Below are positions 7,786 through 14,492 of a stretch of 24,965 nucleotides of DNA, one piece after another. The stretch covers positions 1-24,965 of the forward strand of contig JAITST010000546.1 of assembly GCA_031287585.1 (NCBI GenBank). The letters run 5' to 3'. A program made the position numbers and the translations under genes. This stretch comes from Planctomycetaceae bacterium. GTDB lineage: Bacteria > Planctomycetota > Planctomycetia > Pirellulales > Thermoguttaceae. Within the stretch, counting starts at the first letter, position 1; each line of letters opens with the position of its first letter. Below the pieces are notes generated by a model. That model was not told the origin of the DNA. It saw only the letters and a list, made by a program, of their open reading frames with translations, and ran no database searches.

Positions 7786-8326
7786 CAGGTCTATTAGCGA
7801 AACTAACGGAGAATGGCTAGACCAAAACTTTTCTGCGGTTAGTGCCAAAGGCAAGGGACTTATTGGCATAGCTCCGCGTGATGTGTCACAGCAATTCCTG
7901 CGTGGGGTAGTCAGAGAAGGACGACAGACAATAACGCCGCCTAATCTAGGGGCGAGAACTACGAGCAGTGCGGACTGGGACATGATGGCGAATGCCCCCG
8001 TACATAATTTAGAGTCGCCAATACACGAAATCGCACACTGGGCACAAAACAAAAACAATGAACCTTTTCTTGGTGCGCAATTCACAATGGCTGACGTACC
8101 TGCTGGTATGTCGCCGGATAATTTCAAAAGACTGCTCACTGAAACATCTGCAAATGAAATGGTAGCCAAATTACTCGGACAGCAACCGCACCCAGCGTCT
8201 ATGCTCAGTTACGGGCACACGTATCAGCCCGGCTTGCAAGCGATGTACGCGGGGCTTCAGCGGCAGGGCTATATTCCGGCATTGGCACCGATTGAGACCT
8301 TGACACGCAACGCGGTAGTACGATAA
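7664..8326 (+). CDS. Zincin-like metallopeptidase (HExxH), possibly a 5'-truncated fragment
   Basis: Translation from ATG 7664 gives 220 residues. The zinc motif HEIAHW is at residues 121-126, and LTETSANEMVAKLLG (Glu160 or Glu165) is a plausible third ligand, the same E-x-x-A-N-x-x-A pattern as in ImmA- and ArdC-type zincins. HEIAHW resembles the HELAHW of ArdC-like antirestriction and polyvalent-protein peptidase domains. The rest (NGEWLDQNFSAVSAKGKG, SYGHTYQPGLQAMYAGLQ) is not familiar. The frame is open back to 7571, but that part is the shadow of the upstream gene, so the real protein may have begun within a lost sequence. There is no Shine-Dalgarno. It could be a free effector, an antirestriction protein, or the detached toxin/peptidase end of a larger protein. 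Confidence 0.6.
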   Translation: MDNQIRGDVQAARELYNAKGYNIGGAKVYQTFAKNPISPRNRSISETNGEWLDQNFSAVSAKGKGLIGIAPRDVSQQFLRGVVREGRQTITPPNLGARTTSSADWDMMANAPVHNLESPIHEIAHWAQNKNNEPFLGAQFTMADVPAGMSPDNFKRLLTETSANEMVAKLLGQQPHPASMLSYGHTYQPGLQAMYAGLQRQGYIPALAPIETLTRNAVVR

Positions 8327-8396
8327 AATAGTTCTTCTAGTTGCGGCAAATAATAGTGGTCGATATTTGTTTAACTCTAACGGAAAGGAGAATTAT

Positions 8397-8741
8397 ATGT
8401 CGTTGGGAATGGGAGCAATACCGCTAGAAGATGAGGGGCTTTACGATTGTCCCGACTGCGGAGAATGCGAGTGCACCGGAGTAATACCGCTAGAAGGCGA
8501 GTGGCTTTACGATGCATTCTTGGCATTGGAAAACACCGACAGCAGGCGTTGTCTTGCGTGGTTGTCTGACGATGAGGACAAAATCGCGCAAGCGTTTGTG
8601 AAGCCACCGACAGATGCCACGCCGCTTGCGGATTTGAGCGAAAACGCGCAGAAGCGGGTTGCGATATTTATGGCGAACATCGGTCGGAACCTATCCTACT
8701 TGCAACAACTTGCCGAAGAGCAGGGCTGCGTGGAAGATTAG
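8397..8741 (+). CDS. Small acidic protein with a Cys cluster and a 22-residue duplication
   Basis: 114 residues, not recognised. ATG 8397 is fixed by a strong Shine-Dalgarno, GGAAAGGAG at 8382-8390, six bases upstream. An earlier in-frame TTG is not supported. The N-terminus contains a near-repeat of 22 residues: AIPLEDEGLYD then VIPLEGEWLYD, with CPDCGECEC between them, a possible metal knuckle. The C-terminal half is predicted helical (ENAQKRVAIFMANIGRNLSY). The protein is acidic, soluble and has no signal peptide. A rho-independent terminator follows immediately, so it ends the transcription unit. Confidence 0.65.
   Translation: MSLGMGAIPLEDEGLYDCPDCGECECTGVIPLEGEWLYDAFLALENTDSRRCLAWLSDDEDKIAQAFVKPPTDATPLADLSENAQKRVAIFMANIGRNLSYLQQLAEEQGCVED
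8415..8513 (+). repeat. 66-bp-period imperfect direct repeat inside the acidic small gene
   Basis: The stretch at 8415-8447 recurs at 8481-8513 with few changes (both contain AATACCGCTAGAAG and GGCTTTACGAT). The offset of 66 bases keeps the reading frame and doubles the IPLE-x-E-x-LYD motif. The high DNA identity, including synonymous positions, suggests a recent duplication. Confidence 0.7.
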
Positions 8742-8751
8742 CGCAAGCCGC

Positions 8752-8779
8752 CCCCGCTGTAATGGCGGGGCTTTTTTTT
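8752..8779 (+). terminator. Rho-independent terminator
   Basis: Stem CCCCGC (8752-8757) and GCGGGG (8765-8770) with a 7-base loop, followed by C and eight T residues. It lies 11 bases after the stop of the acidic small protein gene. Confidence 0.85.
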
Positions 8780-8795
8780 ACGTCTAAATTCTATT

Positions 8796-8849
8796 AACCG
8801 CAGAGTTCACAGAGAAACGCGGAGTATCAGAAAAACTGCGTTTGCGGTT
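8796..8849. repeat. Compound inverted repeat in the intergenic region
   Basis: Outer arms AACCGCA (8796-8802) and TGCGGTT (8843-8849) enclose inner arms AAACGC (8815-8820) and GCGTTT (8838-8843), which share one base with the outer right arm. Its CGCAGAG-type wording resembles dispersed intergenic palindromes of many bacteria. Function is unknown; it may be a decayed mobile palindrome or part of the leader of the small membrane protein. Confidence 0.45.
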
Positions 8850-8924
8850 TACAATAAAAACTCTCATAATATAGGGCAAGTATAACCGTTTGTCGATTCA
8901 CAACTTTTTAAGAAGGAGTTTCAG

Positions 8925-9089
8925 ATGAAACAGTTTTTTACGGAACTTTACTGGACATTAAAGTATTTGGAAATTTACGACAATGGCATCCTGTATGAAG
9001 TAAACTTGTGGTGGTACTGTTTTTGCTTCTCCGCGGCATTACTTATCATTTTAGTCATTATACAGGCGTGCATAACGCCAACTAAATAA
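8925..9089 (+). CDS. 54-residue single-pass membrane protein
   Basis: This is a short frame with a clear Shine-Dalgarno (AGGAG at 8914-8918, six bases before ATG). It starts MKQFFTELYWTLKYLEIYD and carries one hydrophobic helix, about residues 28-48 (SAALLIILVIIQACI preceded by LWWYCFCF), ending PTK. An aromatic soluble N-terminus followed by one membrane helix is typical of small regulatory or toxin-like membrane peptides, but no family is recognised. It is followed by a strong terminator and lies between two terminators, so it forms its own unit. A weak promoter (TTGCGG at 8842, CATAAT at 8865, 17-base spacer) may drive it. Confidence 0.6.
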   Translation: MKQFFTELYWTLKYLEIYDNGILYEVNLWWYCFCFSAALLIILVIIQACITPTK

Positions 9090-9147
9090 TCGACATTACC
9101 GTCACGGATTAAATTATTTTTCAGCCCCCCTTGTGTGTCGAGGGAGA

Positions 9148-9183
9148 GTACGAACTATTACAGTAGTTCGTACCTTTTTTTTT
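9148..9183 (+). terminator. Strong rho-independent terminator
   Basis: A perfect 10-bp stem, GTACGAACTA (9148-9157) and TAGTTCGTAC (9164-9173), has a 6-base loop and is followed by C and nine T residues. It lies about 60 bases after the small membrane protein gene. Confidence 0.9.
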
Positions 9184-9205
9184 ACGCTAACGTGCTGTTC
9201 ACGTC

Positions 9206-9234
9206 TTGACAATTTGTGTTGTGACGACTATACT
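9206..9234 (+). promoter_or_regulatory. Near-consensus sigma-70 promoter
   Basis: TTGACA (9206-9211), a 17-base spacer, then TATACT (9229-9234). The predicted start is near 9241, about 41 bases before ATG 9282. It directly follows the strong terminator, so it begins a new unit. Confidence 0.75.
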
Positions 9235-9281
9235 TCCTGCGTACCTTTTGTTTTTAGTGTTGTGTCAGGAAGCGGTTGTTT

Positions 9282-9590
9282 ATGTCCATTTCAGACAAAT
9301 TAGTTATTGCCGACATAGATAGGGCAGGTGACGTTTTAGTCAACTCGCCGCAGGACGAAGCAGCGATTAAAACGCTTAATCAGTGGCAGTTTCGGCACGC
9401 TTGTCTTCTAAATGAAATTAGGCGGCAAAGGGTTTGTGCCCCTTATGACGCTGCAGATTTGTCTGCGGTTGCGGTTTCAGCGCGTCCGAAAAGAATGTCT
9501 TCCATTGTTGCGAAGTTGCTGCGAATAAGCCGGATTAAGTTATCAGAGATGCAAGACATCGCGGGAATGCTTTTGAGTGCAAGGCGTTGA
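9282..9590 (+). pseudogene. RelA/SpoT-like nucleotidyltransferase, N-terminal fragment
   Basis: 102 residues from ATG 9282 with AGGAAG nine bases upstream. The segment LNQWQFRHACLLNEIRR followed by ARPKRMSSIVAKLLR and KLSEMQDIAGM matches, by eye, the start of RelA/SpoT synthetase domains, which read W...H..PL, then R-K-R-x-x-S-I-x-x-K-L, then M-x-D-I-x-G. Full domains continue for over 100 residues with the catalytic Asp/Glu, Tyr and His residues. Here the protein ends right after DIAGMLLSARR, so the catalytic portion is missing. I see no convincing continuation in the other frames up to about 9780. It is either a truncated remnant or a short domain-derived protein that could bind partners. 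The intact promoter and ribosome site are odd for a dead gene. Confidence 0.55.
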
Positions 9591-10048
9591 ATCGCCAGTA
9601 ATTTTATAATACTGTACGTTATTCACATTACGGCTTGCGTGTTCGCTCGACGATTCCCACTCCTGCCGGTTACCCAACAAAAGCGTCGTCTAACTACGTG
9701 CCACTCAAACAATTCTCACGGTAAGTGCCTCTCAACTTACAAACCAAACCTCGTGGCGATACCGAAGACACGAAAAATACCGTTATATTAGATTTTGTTT
9801 TAATACACAAAATCCCAAATCTAAATATAAAATAGACTTGTTCGATAACTTCAAAATAAATAAAATTAACAATTTACGTACAATAATTTTTGCCACGAAT
9901 ACACGAATTTATAACGAATTATTCGTATTTATTCGTGTATTCGTGGCAAAATAAAGGGTTACTGAACAAGTCTATTCTTTTTCCCCCTTCGTGCCGCTGT
10001 GTCTTCGTGGTGAATTATTGCATTTAATCGAAAGTAAAATCTCACTCT
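9591..10048. other. Long AT-rich non-coding stretch with palindromic repeats
   Basis: No supportable gene. It holds a hairpin GATTTTGT (9791-9798) with ACAAAATC (9807-9814), the 146-bp palindromic element listed separately, and several related cacgaagacacgaa-type words (near 9763, 9895, 9931 and 10000). CGAAGACA at 9763-9770 and TGTCTTCG at 10000-10007 form a distant inverted pair around the element. Confidence 0.5.
9831..9976. repeat. 146-bp nested palindromic, MITE-like element
   Basis: Terminal inverted repeats of 13 bases, AATAGACTTGTTC (9831-9843) and GAACAAGTCTATT (9964-9976), are perfect. Inside is a perfect 21-bp inverted repeat (9888-9908 and 9931-9951, core TGCCACGAATACACGAAT), whose 22-base loop holds a third small palindrome (ACGAAT and ATTCGT). 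There is no open frame. The layout fits a non-autonomous palindromic element or a large bidirectional structure; no target-site duplication is evident. Confidence 0.65.
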
Positions 10049-10125
10049 TATTTTTACACCCCCGTCCAAAAAGTAATTACCGCTCCCGCATTGTTTTTGT
10101 CTTTTCGGGGTGTTATAATGCTCTC
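10049..10125 (+). promoter_or_regulatory. Promoter of the PAS/GAF/receiver gene, member of a repeated promoter family
   Basis: TTGTTT (10091-10096), a 17-base spacer, then TATAAT (10114-10119). A 12-base word TATTTTTACACC (10049-10060) lies 65 bases upstream of the -10. The same word lies 64 bases upstream of the -10 before the UroD-family gene, and both share ATAATGCTCTC across the -10. So this promoter region is a related copy of that dispersed repeat. Confidence 0.6.
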
Positions 10126-10193
10126 TCTTTTACCGTTCGTGCGGAATTGTTTTGCCTTTACAGATTTGATGTTCCATATAACCAAGGACAACG

Positions 10194-11936
10194 ATGGACA
10201 CCCCGAAGAAAGTTTTACTTGTTGCTGATTCTCACGATACAGTTGCCGATGTGTTTGGCGGCTTCGCTGATAGTGTGAAATTTATTATATTGCCGGAACC
10301 GCAACCCGGTTTGCCTTCGTCTATTGAAGATAGTTTGCTTGACGTTGATGCGTGTCTTATTCAGGGTAAGTACATAAAACATTTTTTTGAGTCGAGCCGT
10401 TACGTTGATTTTGCCGACAGTGTCGATGCGTTTCCGGAAGGGTTAGCCGTCGTTGATAAGGAACAGGGCGTGTTACGTTGTAATACATTGTTTGCCGAAT
10501 GGTGTGGTCTCACGAATCCGACGGAGGCAGTCAGCAAACAGTTTTATGAACTACTTGGTATGCCCGAAATTGTTGACCTGACCCCTTGCCCGTTTCATCA
10601 GTGCCGTTGTACGTTACAGAAAACACGTGCGAAACTTACTAACGCCGAACGACAGCAACACTTCCAAATGGACGTTGTACCGATTATCAATAATCGCAGT
10701 GAAGTTGACCGGTTTTTTGTTGTACTTAGCGACATCTCGCAACTCGTTATACTTGACCAGAAATTGAGTTCCGTTCAAACGGCTGGTCGCGACCTTGCTA
10801 ACATATCGTCCAGTGATTTACTCGAAATGTCAACCGAACAACGTCTTGATATTCTCGCACAAAAAATCGCTCTCTACACTGACAACATTCTCAACTTCGG
10901 TCACTATGAAATACGTCTTCTCTCGCACAAGGAACAAGGTTTGCTTGAACCGCTTGTCTATTCCGGTATGAACGAAGACGCGATTGCGCGTCAACTTTAT
11001 CGTGCGGTTTCGGGTAACGGAATCACCGGTTACGTTGCGTTTACCGCCGAGCCGTATCTTATGGAAGACGCGGATGCCGACTCGCTTTACTTGCCCGGTG
11101 CGGCGAACGCGAAGAGTTCTATGACAGTGCCGTTAATAAATCAGGGCGAAGTTATCGGTACGTTCAATGTCGAGAGTACCGAGCGGAGTGCGTTCACCAA
11201 GTCAGACCTGAAAATGCTGGAAACGTTCGCGCGTGACATTGCTCACGCAATAAACGTTATGGAGTTGATTTCGGTTGAACAGATGGATAGCGCGTTCAAA
11301 AGTATTGAGGCGATTCACGGTGCGGTCGCGGGACCGATTAACCAGATTCAACTCGAAGCGGCAAAAGTTTTGGCGATTCACGACAATCTTGACATCAACA
11401 TTGTCGAACAGATTCGCAGTATTCAGAAGCACGCACTCGACATTCAAAACGTGATTCACAAAGTTGGCGACCGGCTTGCTCCGGCGTATGCGAACCCGAA
11501 TCCGCCCGACAAAACGCAGCATTTGTTACTTAAGGGACGTAGAATTTTTGTGGTTGACCCCGACGAGTCGGTCGGTCTGATGATTAACAGTTTATTGCAG
11601 CGTTACGGTTGTATAGTAGAGATGGCACCCGACGGAACGCAAGCATTGTTGCGGGCGAAAGTGAATCCGTTCGACGTTATCATTAGCGACATTAAGTTGC
11701 CTGATATGGACGCGTATAATTTGTTGCAAGGGCTGCGCAACATAACGCGGGTGCCGTTTGTGCCGCTGATTTTGATGAAAGGTTACGGCTACGATTCGGG
11801 ACACGTGTTAGTACGCTCAAAACAAGACGGCGTAATCGGCTTCTTGGCGAAACCGTTCATACTGGATCAGGTTTTGACCACGATAGAGTTGGTGATAAAT
11901 GAAGCAATAACGCAAAATGGGAGTAGCGTTTCATAG
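10194..11936 (+). CDS. PAS-GAF-HisKA-like-receiver signalling protein
   Basis: 580 residues, cytoplasmic, no membrane segment. Residues 1-65 form a small alpha/beta domain, possibly a degenerate receiver (KVLLVADSHDTVADVF). Residues 75-185 are a PAS domain (FPEGLAVVDKEQGVLRCN) carrying a Cys/His cluster CPFHQCRC at 132-139, a possible metal or redox site. Residues 205-357 are a GAF domain (GITGYVAF, MTVPLINQGEVIGTFNVES). Residues 360-430 are a dimerisation-type helix pair containing His375 (AIHGAVAGPINQI), but no histidine-kinase ATPase domain follows. Residues 449-572 are a receiver domain: acidic Asp455/Asp457, phospho-acceptor Asp499 in IISDIKLPDMD and Lys553 in FLAKPF. The usual Thr/Ser is replaced by Lys529. 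It probably integrates sensory inputs and passes or receives phosphate in trans. ATG is preceded by AAGGA. The stop is double (TAG TGA). Confidence 0.85.
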   Translation: MDTPKKVLLVADSHDTVADVFGGFADSVKFIILPEPQPGLPSSIEDSLLDVDACLIQGKYIKHFFESSRYVDFADSVDAFPEGLAVVDKEQGVLRCNTLFAEWCGLTNPTEAVSKQFYELLGMPEIVDLTPCPFHQCRCTLQKTRAKLTNAERQQHFQMDVVPIINNRSEVDRFFVVLSDISQLVILDQKLSSVQTAGRDLANISSSDLLEMSTEQRLDILAQKIALYTDNILNFGHYEIRLLSHKEQGLLEPLVYSGMNEDAIARQLYRAVSGNGITGYVAFTAEPYLMEDADADSLYLPGAANAKSSMTVPLINQGEVIGTFNVESTERSAFTKSDLKMLETFARDIAHAINVMELISVEQMDSAFKSIEAIHGAVAGPINQIQLEAAKVLAIHDNLDINIVEQIRSIQKHALDIQNVIHKVGDRLAPAYANPNPPDKTQHLLLKGRRIFVVDPDESVGLMINSLLQRYGCIVEMAPDGTQALLRAKVNPFDVIISDIKLPDMDAYNLLQGLRNITRVPFVPLILMKGYGYDSGHVLVRSKQDGVIGFLAKPFILDQVLTTIELVINEAITQNGSSVS

Positions 11937-12557
11937 TGAGCGGTAACGTTGGCGGTATCTAATGCGTTACGTAGTTCCTGTTGGAGAGGTTATAGAGAAT
12001 GGGAACAAACCACAAAATCAGTTAGCGAAACCGTAAGCACAAAGTTTTCGACAGTACAATTTTTTGTTTGGGCGGCACTTATTCTGCAACTGATACGTAA
12101 ACATTTTCTGTGCTGCGGTTGTTGCCCAATCCAGACAATACCTTGCGGTCAGTCGCGGAGAATATTCAGTGGAGTCCGTCACATCTACTAAATTTGCTAG
12201 CGTTCAAAATCTGATACTGCCAACAAATCAATGATAAAAAGAATAAAATGTTCACTAGTTTTTGTGGTAAACATTGGTATTACGTCACGCAACAATACGA
12301 CATCGTTACGAATTTATAGAGAACTAATGCACAAATAAACGGGGAAAATGACGGGATTTTTAAGTGGGAGAACTTTGCAAGTCTCGTGTAGGATATACGG
12401 AAGCATTTACCTTGCAACACTATCACTAAATCCAAAATTCTGACTTTGAACGACTATCGTCTCTGAAAACGGCAGAACATTTGGTACAGGATTTTACACA
12501 GGAAGACACCGGAAACGTGCAGAAATACGTAGAAGTCAAAATAGGTAATGTAAACGC
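11937..12557. other. Intergenic region without a supportable gene
   Basis: About 620 bases with frequent stops in all frames. A + strand frame from about 12438 to 12540 reads SDFERLSSLKTAEHLVQDF and looks mildly protein-like, but it has no start, is cut by a stop upstream and runs into the tRNA, so at most it is a gene remnant. No terminator with a T-run follows the PAS/GAF gene. Confidence 0.4.
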
Positions 12558-12605
12558 AAATCCCTGCCCTGCAATTAGTTGCAACTTTATGCAGGACAAG
12601 GATTT
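12558..12605 (-). repeat. Long hairpin just downstream of tRNA-Asn
   Basis: Arms at 12558-12573 (AAATCCCTGCCCTGCA) and 12590-12605 (TGCAGGACAAGGATTT) pair over 16 bases with two exceptions. In a minus-strand transcript these two become G-U pairs and the stem is complete, but in a plus-strand transcript they are A-C mismatches. The loop contains AGTTGCAACT, itself a palindrome. It lies 8 bases beyond the tRNA 3' end, so it may be a processing or termination structure, although no U-tract follows. Confidence 0.55.
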
Positions 12606-12613
12606 ACGCAAAT

Positions 12614-12686
12614 CTCCCCGAGTAGGACTCGAACCTACGACCCAGCGGTTAACAGCCGCTTGCTCTACCAACTGAGCTATCAGGGA
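12614..12686 (-). tRNA. tRNA-Asn (anticodon GTT)
   Basis: Read on the minus strand this 73-base gene folds as a standard cloverleaf. The acceptor pair is TCCCTGA with TCGGGGA (one G-T), followed by discriminator G. The D arm is GCTC/GAGC with AGTTGGTA, the anticodon stem AGCGG/CCGCT with loop CTGTTAA (anticodon GTT at 12651-12653), and the T arm GTAGG/CCTAC with TTCGAGT. CCA is not encoded and must be added by the nucleotidyltransferase. Its own promoter lies just upstream on the same strand. Confidence 0.95.
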
Positions 12687-12712
12687 AAAAGGAGATAACT
12701 ATGATGGGTAGT

Positions 12713-12740
12713 ATTATAGCAATATCCCGAAATTTTGCAA
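12713..12740 (-). promoter_or_regulatory. tRNA-Asn promoter
   Basis: On the minus strand: TTGCAA (12740-12735), a 16-base spacer, then TATAAT (12718-12713). The -10 ends 26 bases before the mature tRNA 5' end, leaving a short leader for RNase P. Confidence 0.7.
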
Positions 12741-13042
12741 GGGCAATTTGCGTGAAATTTGGAAAATTTTCCGCCAGTTCAAGAGATAGTGTGTAATTTA
12801 TGAGATTTAGAGAGGACAAAAAAGCGAATTTCGTATTGTTTGGCGTATTATTTACTATCACGAATACTAATAATGATGGTTTAACATCAAAACAACAGCC
12901 CCAACAGTGGTAATTCGTATCACAATATTTCAGCATTTCAGCGTTGTTTTAGTACAAATTTGGTTATGTTATTGACGTAATGGTCAATACCGCTAAAATT
13001 TCGGATTTCACGACATTCACCTATAAATTCCGCACATGTCCC

Positions 13043-13194
13043 TATTTTTACACCACCGCTCGTCAAAGAACGGTGCAATGCTCTTGCATTTATTTCTGAT
13101 TTGTGTGATAATGCTCTCGACCATTTCAGTATTTTGGCATATCGTCAATTTTCAAACAATATCAGTTTTGAGTGAATTATTATTTTGTAGGTAC
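13043..13194 (+). promoter_or_regulatory. Repeated promoter/leader copy upstream of the UroD-family gene
   Basis: Promoter TTGCAT (13084-13089), 17-base spacer, GATAAT (13107-13112). From 13088 to 13194 the sequence aligns without gaps to 22383-22489 upstream of hemD, about three-quarters identical by my count, including the exact word CAATTTTCAAACAATA. The conserved part covers the -10 and about 80 bases of the predicted leader. That leader has a possible stem TTCAAAC with GTTTTGA. The upstream word TATTTTTACACC is shared with the copy before the PAS/GAF gene. Confidence 0.65.
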
Positions 13195-13220
13195 TTAACA
13201 ATCAAACTTGAACACGCAAA

Positions 13221-14225
13221 ATGTCAAAGCGTAACGTTATCAAAACAGTTTTGGACGGCAAGAAACCGCCGTATGTTCCTTGGTCTTTTAAGTTCACCAA
13301 AGAACCGAAATCGCAACTCGAAAAACATTTCAACACGGACGACCTCGATCCCGTTCTTGGAAATCACATTCTCAATCTCGGCAGCGACATCGGTTTTTTC
13401 GACGATCTCGGCAACGACCGTTTCCGCGATGTTTTCGGTGTCGTTTGGGATCGGACGATTGACAAGGACATCGGCAATGTTTGTGAAACGGTGCTGCCCG
13501 AACCGACACTCAAAGATTATTCGTTTCCGAACCCGCGCGATCCGCGATATTTTGCGGACATCGAGTCGGAAATCGCCAAGAAGCCCGATATGTTCCGGTG
13601 TTTTCAGATTGGCTTTTCGCTTTACGAAAGGGCGTGGACGATGCGGGGAATGCAGCCGTTTTTGATGGATATGGTTCTCAATCCGCAATTTGTTCACGAA
13701 TTGTTTGACGCGATTTGCGATTATAACATTGCCCAAGTTGAGCAAGCGGTGAAGTACGATATTGACGCGGTTTATTTCGGCGATGATTGGGGACAGCAAG
13801 TCGGCTTGATTATGGGATACAAATATTGGAAAACTTTTATTTTCCCTCGCTTGACGCGGATGTACAAGAGTGTTCGGGATGCGGGAAAATATGTGATGAT
13901 TCATAGTTGCGGCGACGTTGACGAGTTGTTTGATGATTTGATTTCGATTGGTTTGAATTCGTTTAATCCGTTCCAGCCGGAGGTAATGGACATTGATTCG
14001 CTTTTGCCGAAGTATCGCGGTCGGCTGGCGTTTCACGGCGGTTTGTCGATACAAAAGGTGTTGCCGTTTGGTACGCCGGAAGAGGTGCGGCGGGAGTCGT
14101 TGCGTTTGCTTGCGTTGGGTCGGGACGGCGGTTACATTTTTTCGCCGTCGCACAGCGTTGAAGGCGACACGCCGCTCGAAAATATGTTGACATTTATCAA
14201 TGCCGCAAAAGAGCAAATTACTTGA
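13221..14225 (+). CDS. Uroporphyrinogen decarboxylase (URO-D) superfamily protein
   Basis: 334 residues, close to the usual URO-D length. Features are an N-terminal MSKRNVIKTVLDGKKPPYVP (typical R-x-x-V-L-x-G-x-x-P-D-R-x-P start), DAVYFGDDWG at 183-191, KYVMIHSCGDVDELFDDL from residue 223, FNPFQPEVMD at 248-257 and LAFHGGLSIQKVLPFGT from residue 269. The HSCGD segment and the final FHGG are characteristic of URO-D-like methyltransferases (corrinoid/MtaA-like or demethylating types) rather than heme-pathway HemE, which has an Arg-rich start motif not seen here. The likely chemistry is therefore methyl transfer or decarboxylation of an unknown substrate. No corrinoid protein gene is adjacent. 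It stands alone under a promoter/leader related to that of hemD. The start at ATG 13221 has no clear Shine-Dalgarno. Confidence 0.8.
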   Translation: MSKRNVIKTVLDGKKPPYVPWSFKFTKEPKSQLEKHFNTDDLDPVLGNHILNLGSDIGFFDDLGNDRFRDVFGVVWDRTIDKDIGNVCETVLPEPTLKDYSFPNPRDPRYFADIESEIAKKPDMFRCFQIGFSLYERAWTMRGMQPFLMDMVLNPQFVHELFDAICDYNIAQVEQAVKYDIDAVYFGDDWGQQVGLIMGYKYWKTFIFPRLTRMYKSVRDAGKYVMIHSCGDVDELFDDLISIGLNSFNPFQPEVMDIDSLLPKYRGRLAFHGGLSIQKVLPFGTPEEVRRESLRLLALGRDGGYIFSPSHSVEGDTPLENMLTFINAAKEQIT

Positions 14226-14245
14226 ACGAATTATCGTTTTACAGA
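14222..14245 (+). repeat. 24-bp exact copy of part of the hemD leader, overlapping the URO-D stop codon
   Basis: These 24 bases are identical to 22463-22486 in the hemD leader (core GAACGAATTATCGTTTTACA). Here they begin at the stop codon of the URO-D-family gene, with no promoter part. A chance 24-base match in 25 kb is negligible, so this is a truncated copy of the dispersed repeat. Confidence 0.7.
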
Positions 14246-14411
14246 TATTAATGTATACATCCATAGTAAAAAGGATTTCTAATTTCCCCATTTTAACATA
14301 GCAAAGAGAAAAATACCCACAAAAAATTGGCACCCCCGTTTTGAAATTTTGGAAAAATCTTGGCGTTCTAACACCCCAACGGCTTAACGGCTTGCAATAA
14401 AAAACTACCGA

Positions 14412-14440
14412 TTGTTTTTATGGGCGGAAAGTGGTACAAT
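14412..14440 (+). promoter_or_regulatory. Promoter of the type III restriction-modification operon
   Basis: TTGTTT (14412-14417), a 17-base spacer, then TACAAT (14435-14440). The start of transcription is expected near 14447, 46 bases before ATG 14493. The ATTGTTTTT word and spacing match the promoter of the PAS/GAF gene. Confidence 0.6.
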
Positions 14441-14492
14441 CCTGCAAGTCCGTAGAATTTTATACAAGAATCACATTCATCGAATCGCGACA

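Noticed and set aside
9991..10278. 95-codon open frame before the PAS/GAF gene
   Set aside because: It overlaps the promoter and the start of the PAS/GAF gene in another frame, has no ribosome site and no recognisable domain.
11949..12191. 80-codon open frame after the PAS/GAF gene
   Set aside because: Starts at a TTG, lacks a ribosome site, and its composition is not protein-like.
12426..12675. Open frames on both strands overlapping the tRNA
   Set aside because: Peptides such as VVGSSPTRGD and RVGLEPTT are the usual false translations of a tRNA gene; the cloverleaf explains the sequence.
13224..14333. 369-codon open frame on the minus strand
   Set aside because: It is the exact antisense of the URO-D-family gene, is Arg/Asn-rich without any domain, and has no promoter or ribosome site. 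The plus-strand product is clearly homologous to a known family.
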